Positions 31,830-43,660 of a DNA stretch of 64,000 bases are shown here, in pieces (positions within the stretch are counted from its first letter, which is position 1; each line of letters starts with the position of its first letter). This stretch comes from Chondrus crispus. Its lineage: Eukaryota; Rhodophyta; Florideophyceae; Gigartinales; Gigartinaceae. Both the position numbers and the translations under genes were made by a program. The DNA is taken from assembly GCF_000350225.1 (NCBI RefSeq), contig NW_005178942.1, forward strand, positions 313,272 to 377,271. Reading direction: 5' to 3'. Under the pieces are notes generated by a model, which had not been told where the DNA came from, did no database searches, and saw only the letters and a program-made list of their open reading frames with translations.

Positions 31830-32640
31830 AGATCCTTGATACGGGGGGCACAGAGAAGCAGCCCGGCCCGGGATCGGTGTGGTAGAGAGTTGCGAAGAGG
31901 ACTGCTCGACGAGTGTGAAGAGAGGCGTATACTGTGGTACACACTTGTGCGACTCTAGTATCCCTTTTCGCACGACTTGTGTGCACGTGTATCTATATAA
32001 CTCAAGTACACCGACGTACAGTACCAAGCCCATTTACACAAGCCTTGCCCGCTTTCGACACGCACACACGTGGACCTACTACCGTGCCTGTAAACGGGTG
32101 TACTATGACGCGGCCTCGTGAGCTCTAGCCGTTACATCTCGATCGTGATCTAGTACAGTATATAGTGTCGTTAGCGCTTGCGCCGGGTGGGTTTGGGGAC
32201 GAGCAACCAAGGACCAAGGACGCGACTCTCGTTTTTGGTTTTGCGCGGTACTAACTAACTTCTTCTCGTTCACGCTCTCTCGTTCTCCTCGCTCGCGGCC
32301 TAGAACTCTCGTGGCCACGTTGCGTGTTGCTTCCCAGCTCGCGCGCACGGTTCGCTGGCCGTGTGTTAGCCCGGTTGGGTCGAGAGCACCGCGTCGCTCG
32401 CTTCTAGTTTCCGAAGTTCGCGAGCACACCCGGGTTTTACAGTCGCCCGAAAGCCTCTACCATTTCCCCCTAGCTACCTAGTACATGCCCCCACGAAGGA
32501 CCCTCGTCTTAGCACGTGACCTCATTTCGCGTCCTACTACACTGGTCTCCCGACCTTGAAGTGTACATCCCTTTCCCTTCTCATGATTTTCTTCCTTCTC
32601 CTTCGGTGGCAGTCTTCCCCTTCACCTCTTCCATCCCCCG
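31830..32640 (+). other. LTR-like or leader sequence before a gypsy gag remnant
   Basis: No gene. 31830-31930 resembles 3805-3900 (G-run, AGCCCGGCC, TGCTCGACGAGTG). A TATA-like TCTATATAACTC lies at about 31991. It precedes gag in the right orientation, so it may be the 5' LTR of the 32640-36054 element. No matching 3' LTR was found. Confidence 0.4.
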
Positions 32641-34675
32641 AGATGCCACCCGAGACCCGATCTGCCGCACGATCGGCACCGCCCGCGATGCAACGAAAAG
32701 CGATTCAAACAGCGAGCAATTCACACGGGAACACGTCTACATGCGCGCCGGTTGACACATTGGCGAGCTTCGAGATTTTGCGATGGTCTACGCGCAATGC
32801 TCGAGGGCACCATGGAATCGCCCGACGTCCTGCTGCTGATGTACCTCGATTTTCGTGAGCGCCTCAATTCCCTTGCATCAAGAGTTCCCGATCGAAGTGA
32901 GCTAGAATCTCGTCTCAAGTCTACGCCAGAGATTGTCACAGGAAATCAACAACTACTTCTATCCGGCCGCACAGGAATCCGCGAGGTACGTGCAAGCTTC
33001 GAGGCTCTCCGTGAAAATTCTCAAGATCTACATCTTCAAGTAACAAGGAATACCAACGACGCCCGCGAAATCAGAACCTTACTCGCGGCCGTCATGTCCT
33101 GAAACACGATTATTTGTAATCGCCTGCGAATTTTCGAGTCCTCGAGAGTGCATGTCAGAGAAAAACCCGTCCCCCCGTGTCCTAATAATAATTTTCCGAA
33201 TCGTGTACAAGATCAAGATGGACAATCTCAAGCTCAAGCTTGCCGTGGTGCCAATGAACCTCCCGTCTCGTGCACACTACAGGAGTTCTTCCGCGGAGTC
33301 GGCAGTCCCACGAACCAAGAATACGCAACAGGCGCCCATCAAGATGTCGTGACTGCAAAACCATACTCGCGACGGGCACCTGCCCAGTCATTGGTGACTA
33401 CTTGTGAGGCTCCAGTGCCCTTGAGGCCCGACCACGTGGGTCCATCGCAAGAATTGGTCAAGACTCTCGAAGGCCCATACTGTCCTGGGATCGCCCCACA
33501 ACGGACCCTGCTCGCCCCATTCACGACTGTGGTGCTCTACAGGCATTACCGGTTACGAGACACACGAGCTACTCTTCACGTGACCGAGATCGAGAGTGTC
33601 TATCGCGTAAAACGCAAATTCGCGGCGCTATACCCGTCATTCCAGCCATTCGACGGCACGAACCCTATCAAGCTCTTGCAGTTCCTCGCCTCGATTCGTG
33701 ACGGCTTCGATGACCTACACGTTCCCGAAGGGCTAGCTCCCTCACGATCTCGTGTTACCTCATGGGTCCCGTGCCCCTCCTTCTGCAAAAGATATGTACA
33801 CGAATCAAGTCTCTCCCGGAGTTCGCTCCTCGAATTCAGCTCTAGCTGGTTCGTGGCCGTTCGTGGTACACGCCCTAATCAAGCGTTATTTGCCCAATGA
33901 CGTGCTACAACGCGCTTACGAGAAGGTCACTGACGCGAGACAGAAGCCTGAAGAAGACGACAGCAAGTTGGCCGATCGTTTAATTGCCGCTGCACGAGAT
34001 TGTTGCAATGTATTCGAGGACCGCAAACTCGTGAATTACAACATTCGTGGCTTTCTCCCTTCGACTCGTGATGCTGTGACCGAGGCAGTAAGGCAGCTAC
34101 CCGTGAATGAACGAAGCGATATAACTGTTGCGCGTCGCGTTGCGCATGCCGTGGGTAGCACGTTTCGAGCTCATGGCACACAAAGTAATTCAAGCACGTT
34201 TAAACTCAAGTCCCGCCGTCACGTTATGACGATGCCAGAACCAGAGGACACCACCAGTCGTCATGTTCCCACGTCTTCATTTGTCCGACATCCCACTCCA
34301 GGGCACGTGATATATGGCCCGATGAACTACTGGGCAGATATGCGGTCCCAAGATCCCGAGTCCGCGTTACAAGTAGCCACTAATCTCGAAGCCCTCTTAT
34401 TTGCGGGCGATTCTCACGAACGCCGAAATTCTACCGCACCCGTGAGCCCTTCTACGGAGAACTCTCAAACCCAATCGATCGATAATCTTCGTGAGCTCGT
34501 ACACAAGAATACAATCGCGGGGCCGAAGTTGAGTGATGAGCAAGCTTGCTACGCTCTCAGCGTGATCCCCACGAACTACTGGGGCTTAAACTGCTGGACT
34601 TGCAAGAATGCCGTGCATTCCACGTTCATGTGCGCGACGCTGACGCCCGAGCAGCGCATCTACTACGCGTATTGA
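32641..34675 (+). pseudogene. gag: gag of a second gypsy-type element
   Basis: Pieces in successive frames: an N-terminal helical part (32752-33102), a middle part (33148-33900) with YPSFQPFDGTNPIKLLQFLASIRDGF, and a capsid part (33752-34675) with LIKRYLPNDVLQRAYEKVTDARQ and YNIRGFLPSTRDAVTEAVRQ. A perfect CX2CX4HX4C knuckle, CWTCKNAVHSTFMC, lies near 34590. The capsid blocks match the third element at 61451-62218 residue for residue in many places (ALIKRYL.NDVL..AYEKV / LLIRRYLTDDVLNDAYEKV). It differs clearly from the 5070-7283 gag. Confidence 0.72.
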
Positions 34676-34744
34676 CATTTTCTGTACAAGTGCAAGGATA
34701 ACCCGACGGCCCCAGAGTGGCTTCGCCAACGCTTCGATACTCGA

Positions 34745-36054
34745 ATGACACGCCCCGAGACCCGAGGTCCGTGCAAGTACAGGAACCAAGGTCCAGCTCA
34801 CGGTGCTCCTCTACGTGATTTTCGCGAAACCCGTGCCCACATTGGACGCAAGGATCGTGATACCAGAAACCGCGGTGTTAGGTTCGACCGGCCGGGTGGA
34901 GTCTACGTCACGACGCACGTTCGCGATGATCATACAGCGGCTTGGCGAGATCAAGAAAATGCGGGCTCCACGTCTGAAGACCTGACCCCGGAAAACTTGC
35001 AGGGTCAGGAGTGACGTGGCCCCATTTCCTGTCTCGCGATGTCTCCGGTCACTACAAATCAAGTCATCCGGCTCTCGTAAACTCGAAACCCGGTGGCTCT
35101 GTTAGAATCTTTTCCCGTAAACAAGGTCACACGTCCACAAAGAACTTGGACGAACAGTATCCTCGATGTCCTCGCGTCGTTCCTGAAACTAGTCACATGG
35201 TAGGCTCTGCTCCTAGGTCAACCCTCTCGATATAGCGGAGTTATGTTTCATGTCCCAAAGGACAAAGGGCACGGAGGAAAGTCACGTACACGGCGGTCAC
35301 GGAGCAAGAAACGTTCTGCAAAACTTGTCCCATTAGAAAACACTCAAGAATTCGCGGTTGACAAGGCAAATCTGCTTCAAACGGAGCCCGCTCGAGACGG
35401 AGAGGAAACCTCGTACCTCCTTTACCTCGTCCCAATACATCATAGCTGGATCCCTGGGTCTCACCACGTGTGCCATTAGGCCTTTACATATCGCGTTGGA
35501 CACGGGGTCTGGACATAACGTGATAAGGCGCTCCGCTCTCCCCATGGGATGGCAAGAGTTCGTGATCGAAGACGCGTATATCCCGCACCTCGGCGACGCA
35601 AATGGGAAGCCTATTGCTTTACTCGGAAAGGTCATGCTTCGCGTTCGTTTAGGTTCCGCCGTATATCAAATCCCCTTTCTTGTCGCCGACACACTCGCAG
35701 TTCCCGTGATTATTGGCACGTGTTTCATGACCTAACACGTAGTCTCTATTCGATGTATCGACCAGTACGTGAAATTTACTCGAGCTAAGCTACCTATCCT
35801 TGCAACGCATACTCGTGAGAAAACGTTCGCGGACCTGGACGACAACGAACCTCGTGAAGACCCAAATCGTCTACAAGCATACCCTCGAACCCCAAGAACG
35901 CCACCTCAAGCGTCGCAAAACCTTCACAAGCCCCACACGATTCGCTTCGCGAAGTACACGAAAATTCCGGCAAGGTCTCAAGCCGCTGTCCCTGTCGTCA
36001 CGCAGGCCTCGGGTCTTGTCTTCGTGGAACCCATGCATTCCTTGCAGGCTGTAG
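34745..36054 (+). pseudogene. pol: Protease and start of pol, second gypsy-type element, truncated
   Basis: After a basic linker, HIALDTGSGHNVIRR (near 35497) carries the aspartic protease DTG triad, and VADTLAVPVIIGTCFM (near 35690) is the matching C-terminal strand. TIRFAKYTKIPARSQA (near 35940) aligns with TIRLVRGVTIPPMTQA of the first element, placing the frame at the start of pol. Reverse transcriptase is missing: the sequence passes at about 36035-36060 into the module shared with 21270-21560. Frameshifts occur near 35340 and 35735. Confidence 0.7.
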
Positions 36055-36320
36055 ACCCAACGCTTCGTGAGGATTTACTTAGGGTCGGACGTCGGCTATA
36101 TACTAGCCGACGTCGGAGCTATAGTCAAATAACTGAAAATTCTAAATTAACACGGCGGCGGTGGCAGGAGAAAACCCTCCTGGTTAGGAGGTATGACACA
36201 CGTGGGGATTGACATTTGTATACGGGGTCCTTGATGCCCGGCTATACATGGCGACTGGTACACATGTGCACAGGAGAAGGAGTTGGGCTGGCCGGGAACA
36301 GGTGTCCCCAGCAGGATCAT
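36035..36320 (+). repeat. Module shared with 21270-21560
   Basis: Aligned with the 3' region of the first gypsy element. Here it abruptly replaces reverse transcriptase, indicating recombination or truncation between related elements. Confidence 0.6.
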
Positions 36321-36484
36321 ATGTTGCTGCTTGCCATGGAAGAAAATTCCGTTGGCCCCAGTAACGGATACTTTCTTTCTATTTTTTGCATGTTCAGTTG
36401 TTTGGGGAATGTTCCAAAAATAAGGGAACGCCCGGGCGTTGTAATGGGGATGGCGATGTAATGGGCCCATTACATTGCCGTGTT

Positions 36485-37517
36485 TTATCCATACCAATGT
36501 ATATTCCGATGATGAAATTTAAACACAAAATAGACCAATGCAACAGACGTGATGAGATAACCCTGCACCCAGCATAATGTCAGATTTTTCAAAACGGACA
36601 TAAGTGTATTTAAGAGTGGATGCCTTCCCATGTTTCTACTTTTCCTCCCATTGATCCACGGACGCAGAAGTTGCATCAGTTTGACCAAGGTGACGTAAAG
36701 TAAAAAGTTCCCCCGACAGCCATCTGTTCTCGTCGAACACACATGGTTTATCACATCGACCAAAACGGACGCGTAGGGCGAGAAGCTGCAGTCATAAAAA
36801 AAGGAATTGCTCTTCTTCCTTGCCACCCCATTTTTGGCAGACGTATTGGACTCCACTGCTTCCCCCTCTTCTTGCAGTTTTCCGAGTTCAGAACCGCTAG
36901 TATCTGGCTCTTCTTAGCATGTCTCACAGTGCCGTTCGACCCCCTGTGTGCGTGCGAATAAGGAGCCGTGAGGTGACGGACAGAATGTAACGTGTCCACC
37001 TTTTCCGTGCAGTTTACGCACCGTCAGTATCTCCGGATGCAATAGCGGCATGTTTCCTATAGTAAGCAAAGTCATGAGCTTGGTGACTATGTGTCTCCGA
37101 CCAGCGAGCACTTTTGAAGGGTTTTTAGAAAGCCTCGCCGTTCCTGCGTCATTTTGATTTGACTGCTTCTCCATCAAAGTTACGGACGTCGGGATTTGCC
37201 TCTGTCTGGTCCACTGCCCCGGAACCTTTCCCCCTCAAAGTACTGTTATATATCTGAGTCAGATAGGGGTCCAAAAATATCCCGAAATTTGATGCAGAGC
37301 ACAGCTCAGCACTTTTTCGGCCATTGGCATGTATTGTTACGATGAGTTCCTGAGTTTTCGCGTCATGTAGTTCCGCCGCGTGAGAAGCAAAATCGTTCCA
37401 AAGTCTATCGCAGTTCCCGTGATCTGAGAGCAGAATCCCATGAGATTCTGCCCTCAGATCACGTGAAATGCATCCTGCGTTGTTACGTCTCATGATGAGA
37501 CGTAACATTACACCCAA
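36485..37517 (-). pseudogene. Decayed ORFs, function unknown
   Basis: Minus-strand frames 37517-37149, 37177-36914 and 36856-36485 follow each other and may be one decayed gene. Readable pieces include LLSDHGNCDRLWNDFASHAAEL and HANGRKSAELCSASNFGIF. I recognise no family. The remaining sequence 36321-38090 shows no gene. Confidence 0.25.
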
Positions 37518-38094
37518 AATCTTGCTCTGTACAGCATTCCTGTTGTATTGCTACAGAGGGTTGCACTCGTCGTCATTGCCATCACGAATTCAAGAAAGTC
37601 GATAGGTGTGACTCGCTCCAGTCACAACTGGAATAAATATTCATGCCCGTGCTACATCTAACAGGCATGCACCAGCGGTTTCCAGGTGCGGCAACATGAC
37701 GACATTCAGACCTTCACAAGACGAACAATGAGCATTTTCAAGATCTTATCTAATTAAACGTATAAACAACCCACGTTTGTCATAACGGCATCAAGTACTT
37801 CTTGTGAATGAGGGTACTCTAGCTACCATGGCACTTGGTTTGTTCGTGAAAATGTCAAGGAAGTTCGTTCTGGGTATTACCGAACGAAAGAAAGCATAAG
37901 GAGGGTACAGCTCGGGATACTTGAAATGCATTGAACTGTGCTGTTGCGATTATCCAAATGGCATGGCACGAGCAACCAGCTGAATGAGGGTATCCTCACA
38001 GTTTCTTTTGTCCGCCACTGTTTGCTGCCTCCCCATTCCCTATCTGTAGCATAAACACCCCCAGCGGATAGGGAGTATGTGCAGTTCGACCGAG
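37518..38094. other. Stretch without a recognisable gene
   Basis: Only short overlapping frames; no repeat or RNA feature seen. Confidence 0.4.
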
Positions 38095-38725
38095 ACCCTT
38101 GTCGATCAGGAAGGCGGGGGTGAAGCGGGACACCAGCTAACGGCACCGGGCAGCGGGCCCGGGTAGCGTGGTAGAGAAGGAACGGGGAGGACGCCGGTAC
38201 GCGCGAGCGGTTCGACGCCTCGATGCCCCGGCGCGTACTGGGTAACGATCCAGTACCGACGGGCGAAGGCGGAGCCGGCTCGTGCGCGTACTGCGCGGGT
38301 CCTCAACCCGCGCTCGGTGCCGCTCTAAGGTAGTTAGCGAGCGCTACCTTAGAATAAGCGGGAAGTCGGACCTTGACGGTCGGTGGGTGACAATTCCGTG
38401 CTTTTCCTCCTCCACCGCCGCCAGTCCGCTCCATATTTAATATACAAAACCATCTATAACACTACAGTACCGAAGTACTGCAGTGGACTACTGTAGTACA
38501 GATCGCACCGTACTGTAATACTGTCAGCCATCGTGGCTGACAGTACACGCGTGCGCGCGCGCTTCCGTCCCACGCGCACGCGCGCACACGTGTACACGTG
38601 TACACGTGTACACGTGTACACGTGTGCGCGCGTGCGCCCGGTATCCGAGGGGTACACGTGGCAACGCGCGGTAGTACTGTAGAGCCCGAGGCTCTACAGT
38701 ATTGGATCCCGTTGTTGATCTAATC
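38095..38725 (+). repeat. Hairpin-rich repeat, copy A
   Basis: A ~630 bp GC-rich unit followed by a related unit B. It contains a possible internal Pol III promoter pair (GTGGTAGAGAAGG near 38169 and GGTTCGACGCC near 38209), an ATTTAATATACAA box, then a cluster of palindromes: TACTGTCAGCCA-TCG-TGGCTGACAGTA (38519-38545) and TACTGTAGAGCC-CGA-GGCTCTACAGTA (38675-38701). Between these lies an (ACACGTGT)5 array. No coding potential is seen. The tRNA-like boxes are by eye only. Confidence 0.65.
38586..38625. repeat. (ACACGTGT)5 palindromic microsatellite
   Basis: Five perfect 8-bp units, each a palindrome with a CACGTG core, flanked by GC/CG alternation. The whole stretch alternates purine and pyrimidine and could form cruciform or Z-DNA. 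Confidence 0.9.
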
Positions 38726-38744
38726 TACTAAAAAGTGTCGCATA

Positions 38745-39345
38745 AACACCCCACACCCGGTGGAGGAGGTGTTCGCGATGTTCGGCGGAAGACCCCGGAT
38801 CGGCGTACCGAGGGTCTTGAACCAACCAGCGCCACCGGAAGTGGGCCGGAAGCGAGTGGTAGAGCGTGGTCGGCGGGGACGCGCGCGTAGGCGAGTGGAT
38901 CGACGCTCGACGCCCCGGGGCAGTACCGGTTGACGATCCGGTACTGACGGGCGGAGACGGATCGCAGCTCGCCGCGGTGTCGCGCGTGTCCACTACCCGC
39001 TCGGTGGTAACTACTCGCGGAACGGCAGTGTGAGTAGAGTAAGCTGGGTGGTCGACCGTCGGTGGAGGGTTGCCTGTCCTGGTCCCCCCCGCTGGCGGTC
39101 GCTCCGTATATTTATTGTACAAGTTAATTAACCGTCTACAGTACAGTACGGGCTGTACTGTAGTCGGCTTACTGTAGACAGTGCGGGCCGGCCCGCACTG
39201 TAACGCTGTCAGCCGTCGGGGCTGACAGCACACGTGTGCTACACGTGGGGTACATGTGTTAGTGCGCGCGCGCTGTAAGGTATGCGCGCGCGCACGCTGT
39301 AAGGTCCGAACCCTACAGCGTTAGATCTAATTCTAAACCTAATGT
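38745..39345 (+). repeat. Hairpin-rich repeat, copy B
   Basis: Aligns with copy A in order (GTGGTAGAGCG, GGATCGACGCTCGACGCC, AGTACCGG-TTGACGATCCGGTACTGACGGGCGGAG, TATTTATTGTACAA). Its hairpins are perfect but differ in sequence: CTACAGTACAG/CTGTACTGTAG (39136-39163), a 24 bp palindrome ACAGTGCGGGCC/GGCCCGCACTGT (39178-39201), and GCTGTCAGCC/GGCTGACAGC (39205-39229). Confidence 0.65.
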
Positions 39346-42149
39346 ATAGTACAGTAGCCGGCGGTTATGCTACACGGCTCCCCCCTCAAGCGTGAACGTC
39401 CGCTTTCACGTTTGCAAATAGGGGGGGTCCTTTCCCTTCATCGATACGTCCGCCTGGCCTCTTTTGCCCTGCCCCGCGCTCCTTTTCTCTAGTATCCTCT
39501 GTCTCGGCTCTCTCACTTCGTCCCCCGCGACCCCGTACTAATACGGGGTATATTCCTCCCGCAAGCGTCATGAGCACTCCTCGCTCTCCTTTGCGAGCGG
39601 GTGTGGCTCCTCCCGGCTCGTCGGAGCCGGACGTAGGGCCGCCGTCGGTCGTGCCCTCCGCTGGGGGTCTGTAGACTGTCACGGGAGGCGGCATCCCTCT
39701 TTTGAATCGCCTGCAGTCCTCTCCTTGCCACGATCGATCGGTGGTTCTGTCTTGTGCGGCGAGTTCTGCGCCCTACGGATACCCTCTCCGCGTGACGTAT
39801 CGCAAAACCTCCCCTTACTCCGAACTCGCCAGAGTTTGTTTACCTCGCGATTCACTCCTTCCGGCGTCTCTGTCGTTACGACGCGCCCTGCACGTCCGTA
39901 CGTCCCGTTTTTGCGCGCGTCGTGGAGGTCGGTTTTTGTTCTTGAACCGCCCTTCACGCTATCCTCGGCGCTGTCATTTCTGTCGGGGCCCTTCGGCGTC
40001 TGTTGAGCCGGCGGACAGGCGCCTCCTCCACCGTTCTCGTGTCTGCTTAGGTGATGCAGCGTGCCGTGTCATGTTGTCCACGTTGCCTTCCCTTCATCCT
40101 CTCGTTGTCGCGGGGTACCCGCCTTCCCGGCGCGCCGGAAGCGGGTGAGGAGGTGAGGCGCTTCTGAATTGGGCGACAGTCCTGTTGGTCCCCCCGGATC
40201 GTGGCGGGAAATGCACCGCCGTCTGAGCTCGCCCTCAACAGTTCGACGCCGTACCGTGCTGGCCTCTTGCGTCTTGCAGTTTCCCTCCGATGCGTGCCGC
40301 GCGGCCGGGCGCTGCCAGCAGTGACGTCGGCGTTCCGGGGTGTCCGCCGTTTGGCACGTCGATGGCGGGGCGGAGATGCCTCGGTGCTCGACTAGGCGTC
40401 AACTCTGCGTGTTCCTGAAGGGAGATACACCGCGGCTAGGGTCGGAGGTATTCCTTGTGAGCCGTCGCCGGCGCCGGCATGCATGCCGGCCGGTCAACCG
40501 GTCGCGAGCACCTACTCGCTCCTTCGTCCGTCACATTCGCTTCCCCGCGGTGCGGGCCTTTCCCCCTCCGCTGAGTGGGAGGCGTTTTCATCCGTCATAC
40601 TTGTTGAGTCCCTCGCTCGCGCCGTCCTTCGTCGAGACGCGCGCGCGCGACGCGCCGCTCGTCCGACACCGTGTCGGCGGGTCGTATGTGCACGAGACAT
40701 TGACTGCGTCGCCGCCGTGCTGTTAGCGGGGGCCCGGCGTGCTCCGGTTCGTGAGTTTGCCTTTCAAGAGCCCGTGTGCGAGACTCTTTTATGCTGCGTT
40801 CGGCGTCCGCAAAGGGCTGAGTCTACAGTATGCCATCGTGTCCGTCCGTCCCCCTTGCGAGCTGCGTCTACGACGCGGAGGCGCGCGTCCTTGATCAAAC
40901 CCCCCAAAAATTCGCAGAAATGTTTCCCGCGAAAACCCTTTTTGCCGAAAAATCAGATCCGTTGATTGAATCACGCCAAAAAACTTGCCAGAAATGTTTC
41001 CCGCAAAAAATCTTTTCAACAGCAATGCACGTGATGTCGATGCCGCCCCACCACGTCCTTTTCAGCCCCTTTCGCGGGTCGTGATTCCTTCGTTGCCCCG
41101 AGCGTCCGCCGTGACGTGCGCCAGATGACCCGCCTTCCTGTTCGCGAGCACGTTTGCCCTTGTTTTTAGAAGCTTTCTCTGCAGGGTGTCTCACGATTTT
41201 CTCTCCCGTCTCCCCCATTAACAGGTATTCCCCCTCGCTTGTCCTGTCCCGAGCTGGAGCCACGGCCTCGCCCTGGTCCTTTGCTGCGTCGCCGACCCTA
41301 CGCCATCGGTACCCCGACTTGGTCCTGCAAATTTGGGCCGCCGCGTCAAGCGGTCGTCTTCGAGGATGCCCCGGTAAGCGTATCGCTTCCGAAAGCGTAT
41401 CGCTTCCGAAGTATGACGACCCGATGTCCGCCCCTTTTTGCGAACGTTCGGACGAAGTGTTCTTCGATGGCATCCGGCGAGCGTTCTTCCACATCACCGA
41501 ATGGATAGGGGTAGTTTGTGCACATGCTCGGCTACGGGGGAATGTCGGGTCGGCCCGCGCGGTATCTGTCTCTCCGTATTAGCCCTGCGTCCCTTCCCCG
41601 ACTTAACATCCCAGCCCTTCTCCGACCGCTTGGCAGAACGCTTCGCGGCAGCATCGAAATTGACGTCTTCGCCGACAGAAAAATTGAACCGAGGTGCCTG
41701 CGCGAGTAAAGAGATTACAGCGGTCGCTTCACACATGACGTATCTCGGTGTGCATATCGGCGTGGGGCTGGACCGTACTGAACAGAACGCGTGTTCTAGA
41801 CGAGGGCCCCGAGATGCGTCACCACGCGCGCTGCGTGCGATGTGCTCTCCCGCGTCAGAGGCTCTGCCCAAATCCTCTCCGCGGCTGGGGGCTGGGGAGC
41901 GCGGATGACAGTAACAGTGATTGGTTATTAAAAAGATTTTTCCTTCTTAAAAAAGAACTGCGTTTGAATATTGCCTAAGCCGAATTTAAGCCTATTTATG
42001 GCTTTTAGACACAGGTCGCCAATTCGGGAAAGTATATTTATTCTTTGCGCACTGCAGCAAAGTGTGTAATTTTTGTGAAACTATGAAATTCACGGTTTCA
42101 AAGAGTGAATAATTCCTTGGAGTCATGATGTAGATCAATCCCCTCTACC
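39346..42149. other. GC-rich stretch, no gene recognised
   Basis: Many long open frames occur on both strands, as expected from GC-rich DNA, and none shows a known domain. Two short direct repeats around CAGAAATGTTTCCCGC (40915-40931 and 40990-41006) are about 75 bp apart. A duplicated GCGTATCGCTTCCGAA lies at 41378-41409. Minus-strand frames near 41500-41870 are Lys/Arg-rich and gag-like in composition only. Confidence 0.35.
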
Positions 42150-42180
42150 TTTATGTCGATGAACTACAGATTCGACAATC

Positions 42181-42660
42181 TTGACCCATGAAGTGCGGAG
42201 ACAATGTCGCAGAAAGAGATTGCTTATAGCTGGCTTTTCAGAGATGCCAGCTATATGCAATCTCGCAGTCAGTCGAGCACATGATGCTCGGCAAGCGCTC
42301 GAGGACGTGCTACACGGCAGTCCGATGGAGGTCTTGATGGGGCAAAAACTCCTTTACGTTCGACCGCGAGGGGTTCACAAAGGAGCAGCAGTGGCTTAAG
42401 TGTTGAGACGCTTCGATGTCGAGGGTGAGACGCCGGACTGGGTTAGTTCTATTGGTGACGGCCGAACTGATGAAGACATGTTTAAATAAATATATCGCAA
42501 TGCTGACGGGAAGACTATTAGTGTTCACACATGTACAGTTGAACGGAAGAGCACTTCAGCCAATTATTACGTACAGCATGTTGATGAAGTGCGTGACTAG
42601 TTGGAAACGCTCACACAAGTAGATGTAAATTCGCCTTGATGGGGCATAAAATATTTGTAT
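42181..42660 (+). pseudogene. Trehalose-6-phosphate synthase/phosphatase C-terminal fragment (left copy)
   Basis: DARQALEDVLHGSPMEVLMG, RPRGVHKGAAVA and GDGRTDEDMF are the hallmark end of the trehalose phosphatase (HAD) domain; normally the last motif is GDDRTDEDMF, and here the second Asp is Gly. An in-frame TAA follows GAAVA at 42397 and another stop follows MFK. The start of the domain is missing. The intact enzyme dephosphorylates trehalose-6-phosphate in the cytosol; this copy cannot. Confidence 0.78.
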
Positions 42661-42696
42661 AGGAAGAAGACATCGCATCTTCTCAGAGCCTGTCGC

Positions 42697-43207
42697 TTAA
42701 TGTTTTAGTCTCGGCCTTGCCTCCCTCCTCTTACTCCGTCGCTTGCTCGTGCACACATTGTTCGGATCGTCTAGCCTGTTTGGCAGCCAACCGTTAACAG
42801 TTCGACCCCTTTCCACATCTACCAGAATGCGATGGCCTCCTGATCTCATCCAGTTCGCTTCTCGCCATGCAATCTTCATATCGCGTTCTTGTTCAAACTC
42901 AACAAATGCGTAGTCTCTCAAAACTCCCTCTCAATCTAATGGCATAACAGTTGCCACAGGGCCATATGCCTCGAATGCATCCTGAAATGACTTCTTCACC
43001 ATGGTAAAGGGCAGATTAGCAGCAAACAGCGTGCAATACGCACTTTTTGTCTTTGCAGAATCGTCGCTTTTTGGGTCCCACTGGTCTCCTCTCGTTTTTA
43101 GCGATTTCCGAGGCCTTCTTCAACGCGGCGTTCCGAACACGCGGCCTTCTTTGAGCAGGTGTTTCAAAGGGTGTCTCCGGCTTGCTCTCACTTTCATCAG
43201 CCATTTT
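42697..43207 (-). pseudogene. U1 snRNP 70 kDa protein fragment with RRM (left copy)
   Basis: From ATG 43207 (MADESESKPETPFET) a basic segment leads to an RRM. LFAANLPFTM (RNP2-like), DAFEAYGPVATVMPLD, RDYAFVEFEQERDMKIAWREA (RNP1) and GHRILVDVERGRTVNGWLPNRL are diagnostic of U1-70K, where ILVDVERGRTV is nearly invariant. A one-base shift lies before the RNP2 motif near 43050, and a TAA interrupts after VMPLD near 42933. The real protein binds stem-loop I of U1 snRNA; this copy is a remnant. Confidence 0.8.
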
Positions 43208-43660
43208 CGTATCGAGGGGTTCGGGGGAGAGGAGAGAGGAAGAAGGTCGAGGCGGCGACGGCGTCTCGCGGGACAACTCTGCAGCTTCCATTGCGGCGGG
43301 GACCACTGCAGGACTTGAAAATGGATAAGATGTGGGCGAGTGCAGTAATGATGCGGATAGGAAGCGTAAATTTCACGACCCGAATCCGCCCCTAGGGGTG
43401 AAGGCGGGAGAAGGAAGAGAAGAACGACTGGGGGAGGTGCAAGAGAGGATGGCGAGCGATCCGTTTTTGGGCGAGCGCAGGCTGTTCACTTGCCACACGC
43501 TCACGCGGCGTGGCACGTATGCCCGAGTCATAATACTGATCCATGGAAATAAATATCCTTATTACATAAAAAGCACATCCCTCTGCGCCGCGCCGCGCGT
43601 TGGTGTGCCGCGCGCTGGACACAAACCGCCTGCAGAGCGAGTGTAAAAAAAGAAAAATAT

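Larger units (their letters stand above)
42150..43660 (+). repeat. Left arm of a ~1.5 kb inverted duplication (TPS and U1-70K pieces)
   Basis: The arm reappears reverse-complemented at 54130-55570. Both contain a trehalose phosphatase piece and a U1-70K piece tail to tail, followed by the same ~330 bp (CCCCTAGGGG..., CATGGA(A/T)ATAAATAT). Coding differences are few. The arms flank about 10.5 kb that includes the second methyltransferase/transposase pair. Confidence 0.8.

Noticed and set aside
38170..38220. A functional tRNA gene in repeat copy A
   Set aside because: A- and B-box-like motifs are present but a cloverleaf cannot be completed. They are kept only as possible internal promoter boxes of a repeat.
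38519..38701. CRISPR-like array
   Set aside because: The palindromes differ in sequence and are irregularly spaced, with no constant repeat/spacer pattern, and the DNA is eukaryotic.
39386..41000. Several long overlapping ORFs on both strands
   Set aside because: High GC content leaves most frames open. None has a domain, credible start context or protein-like composition, so they are not called as genes.
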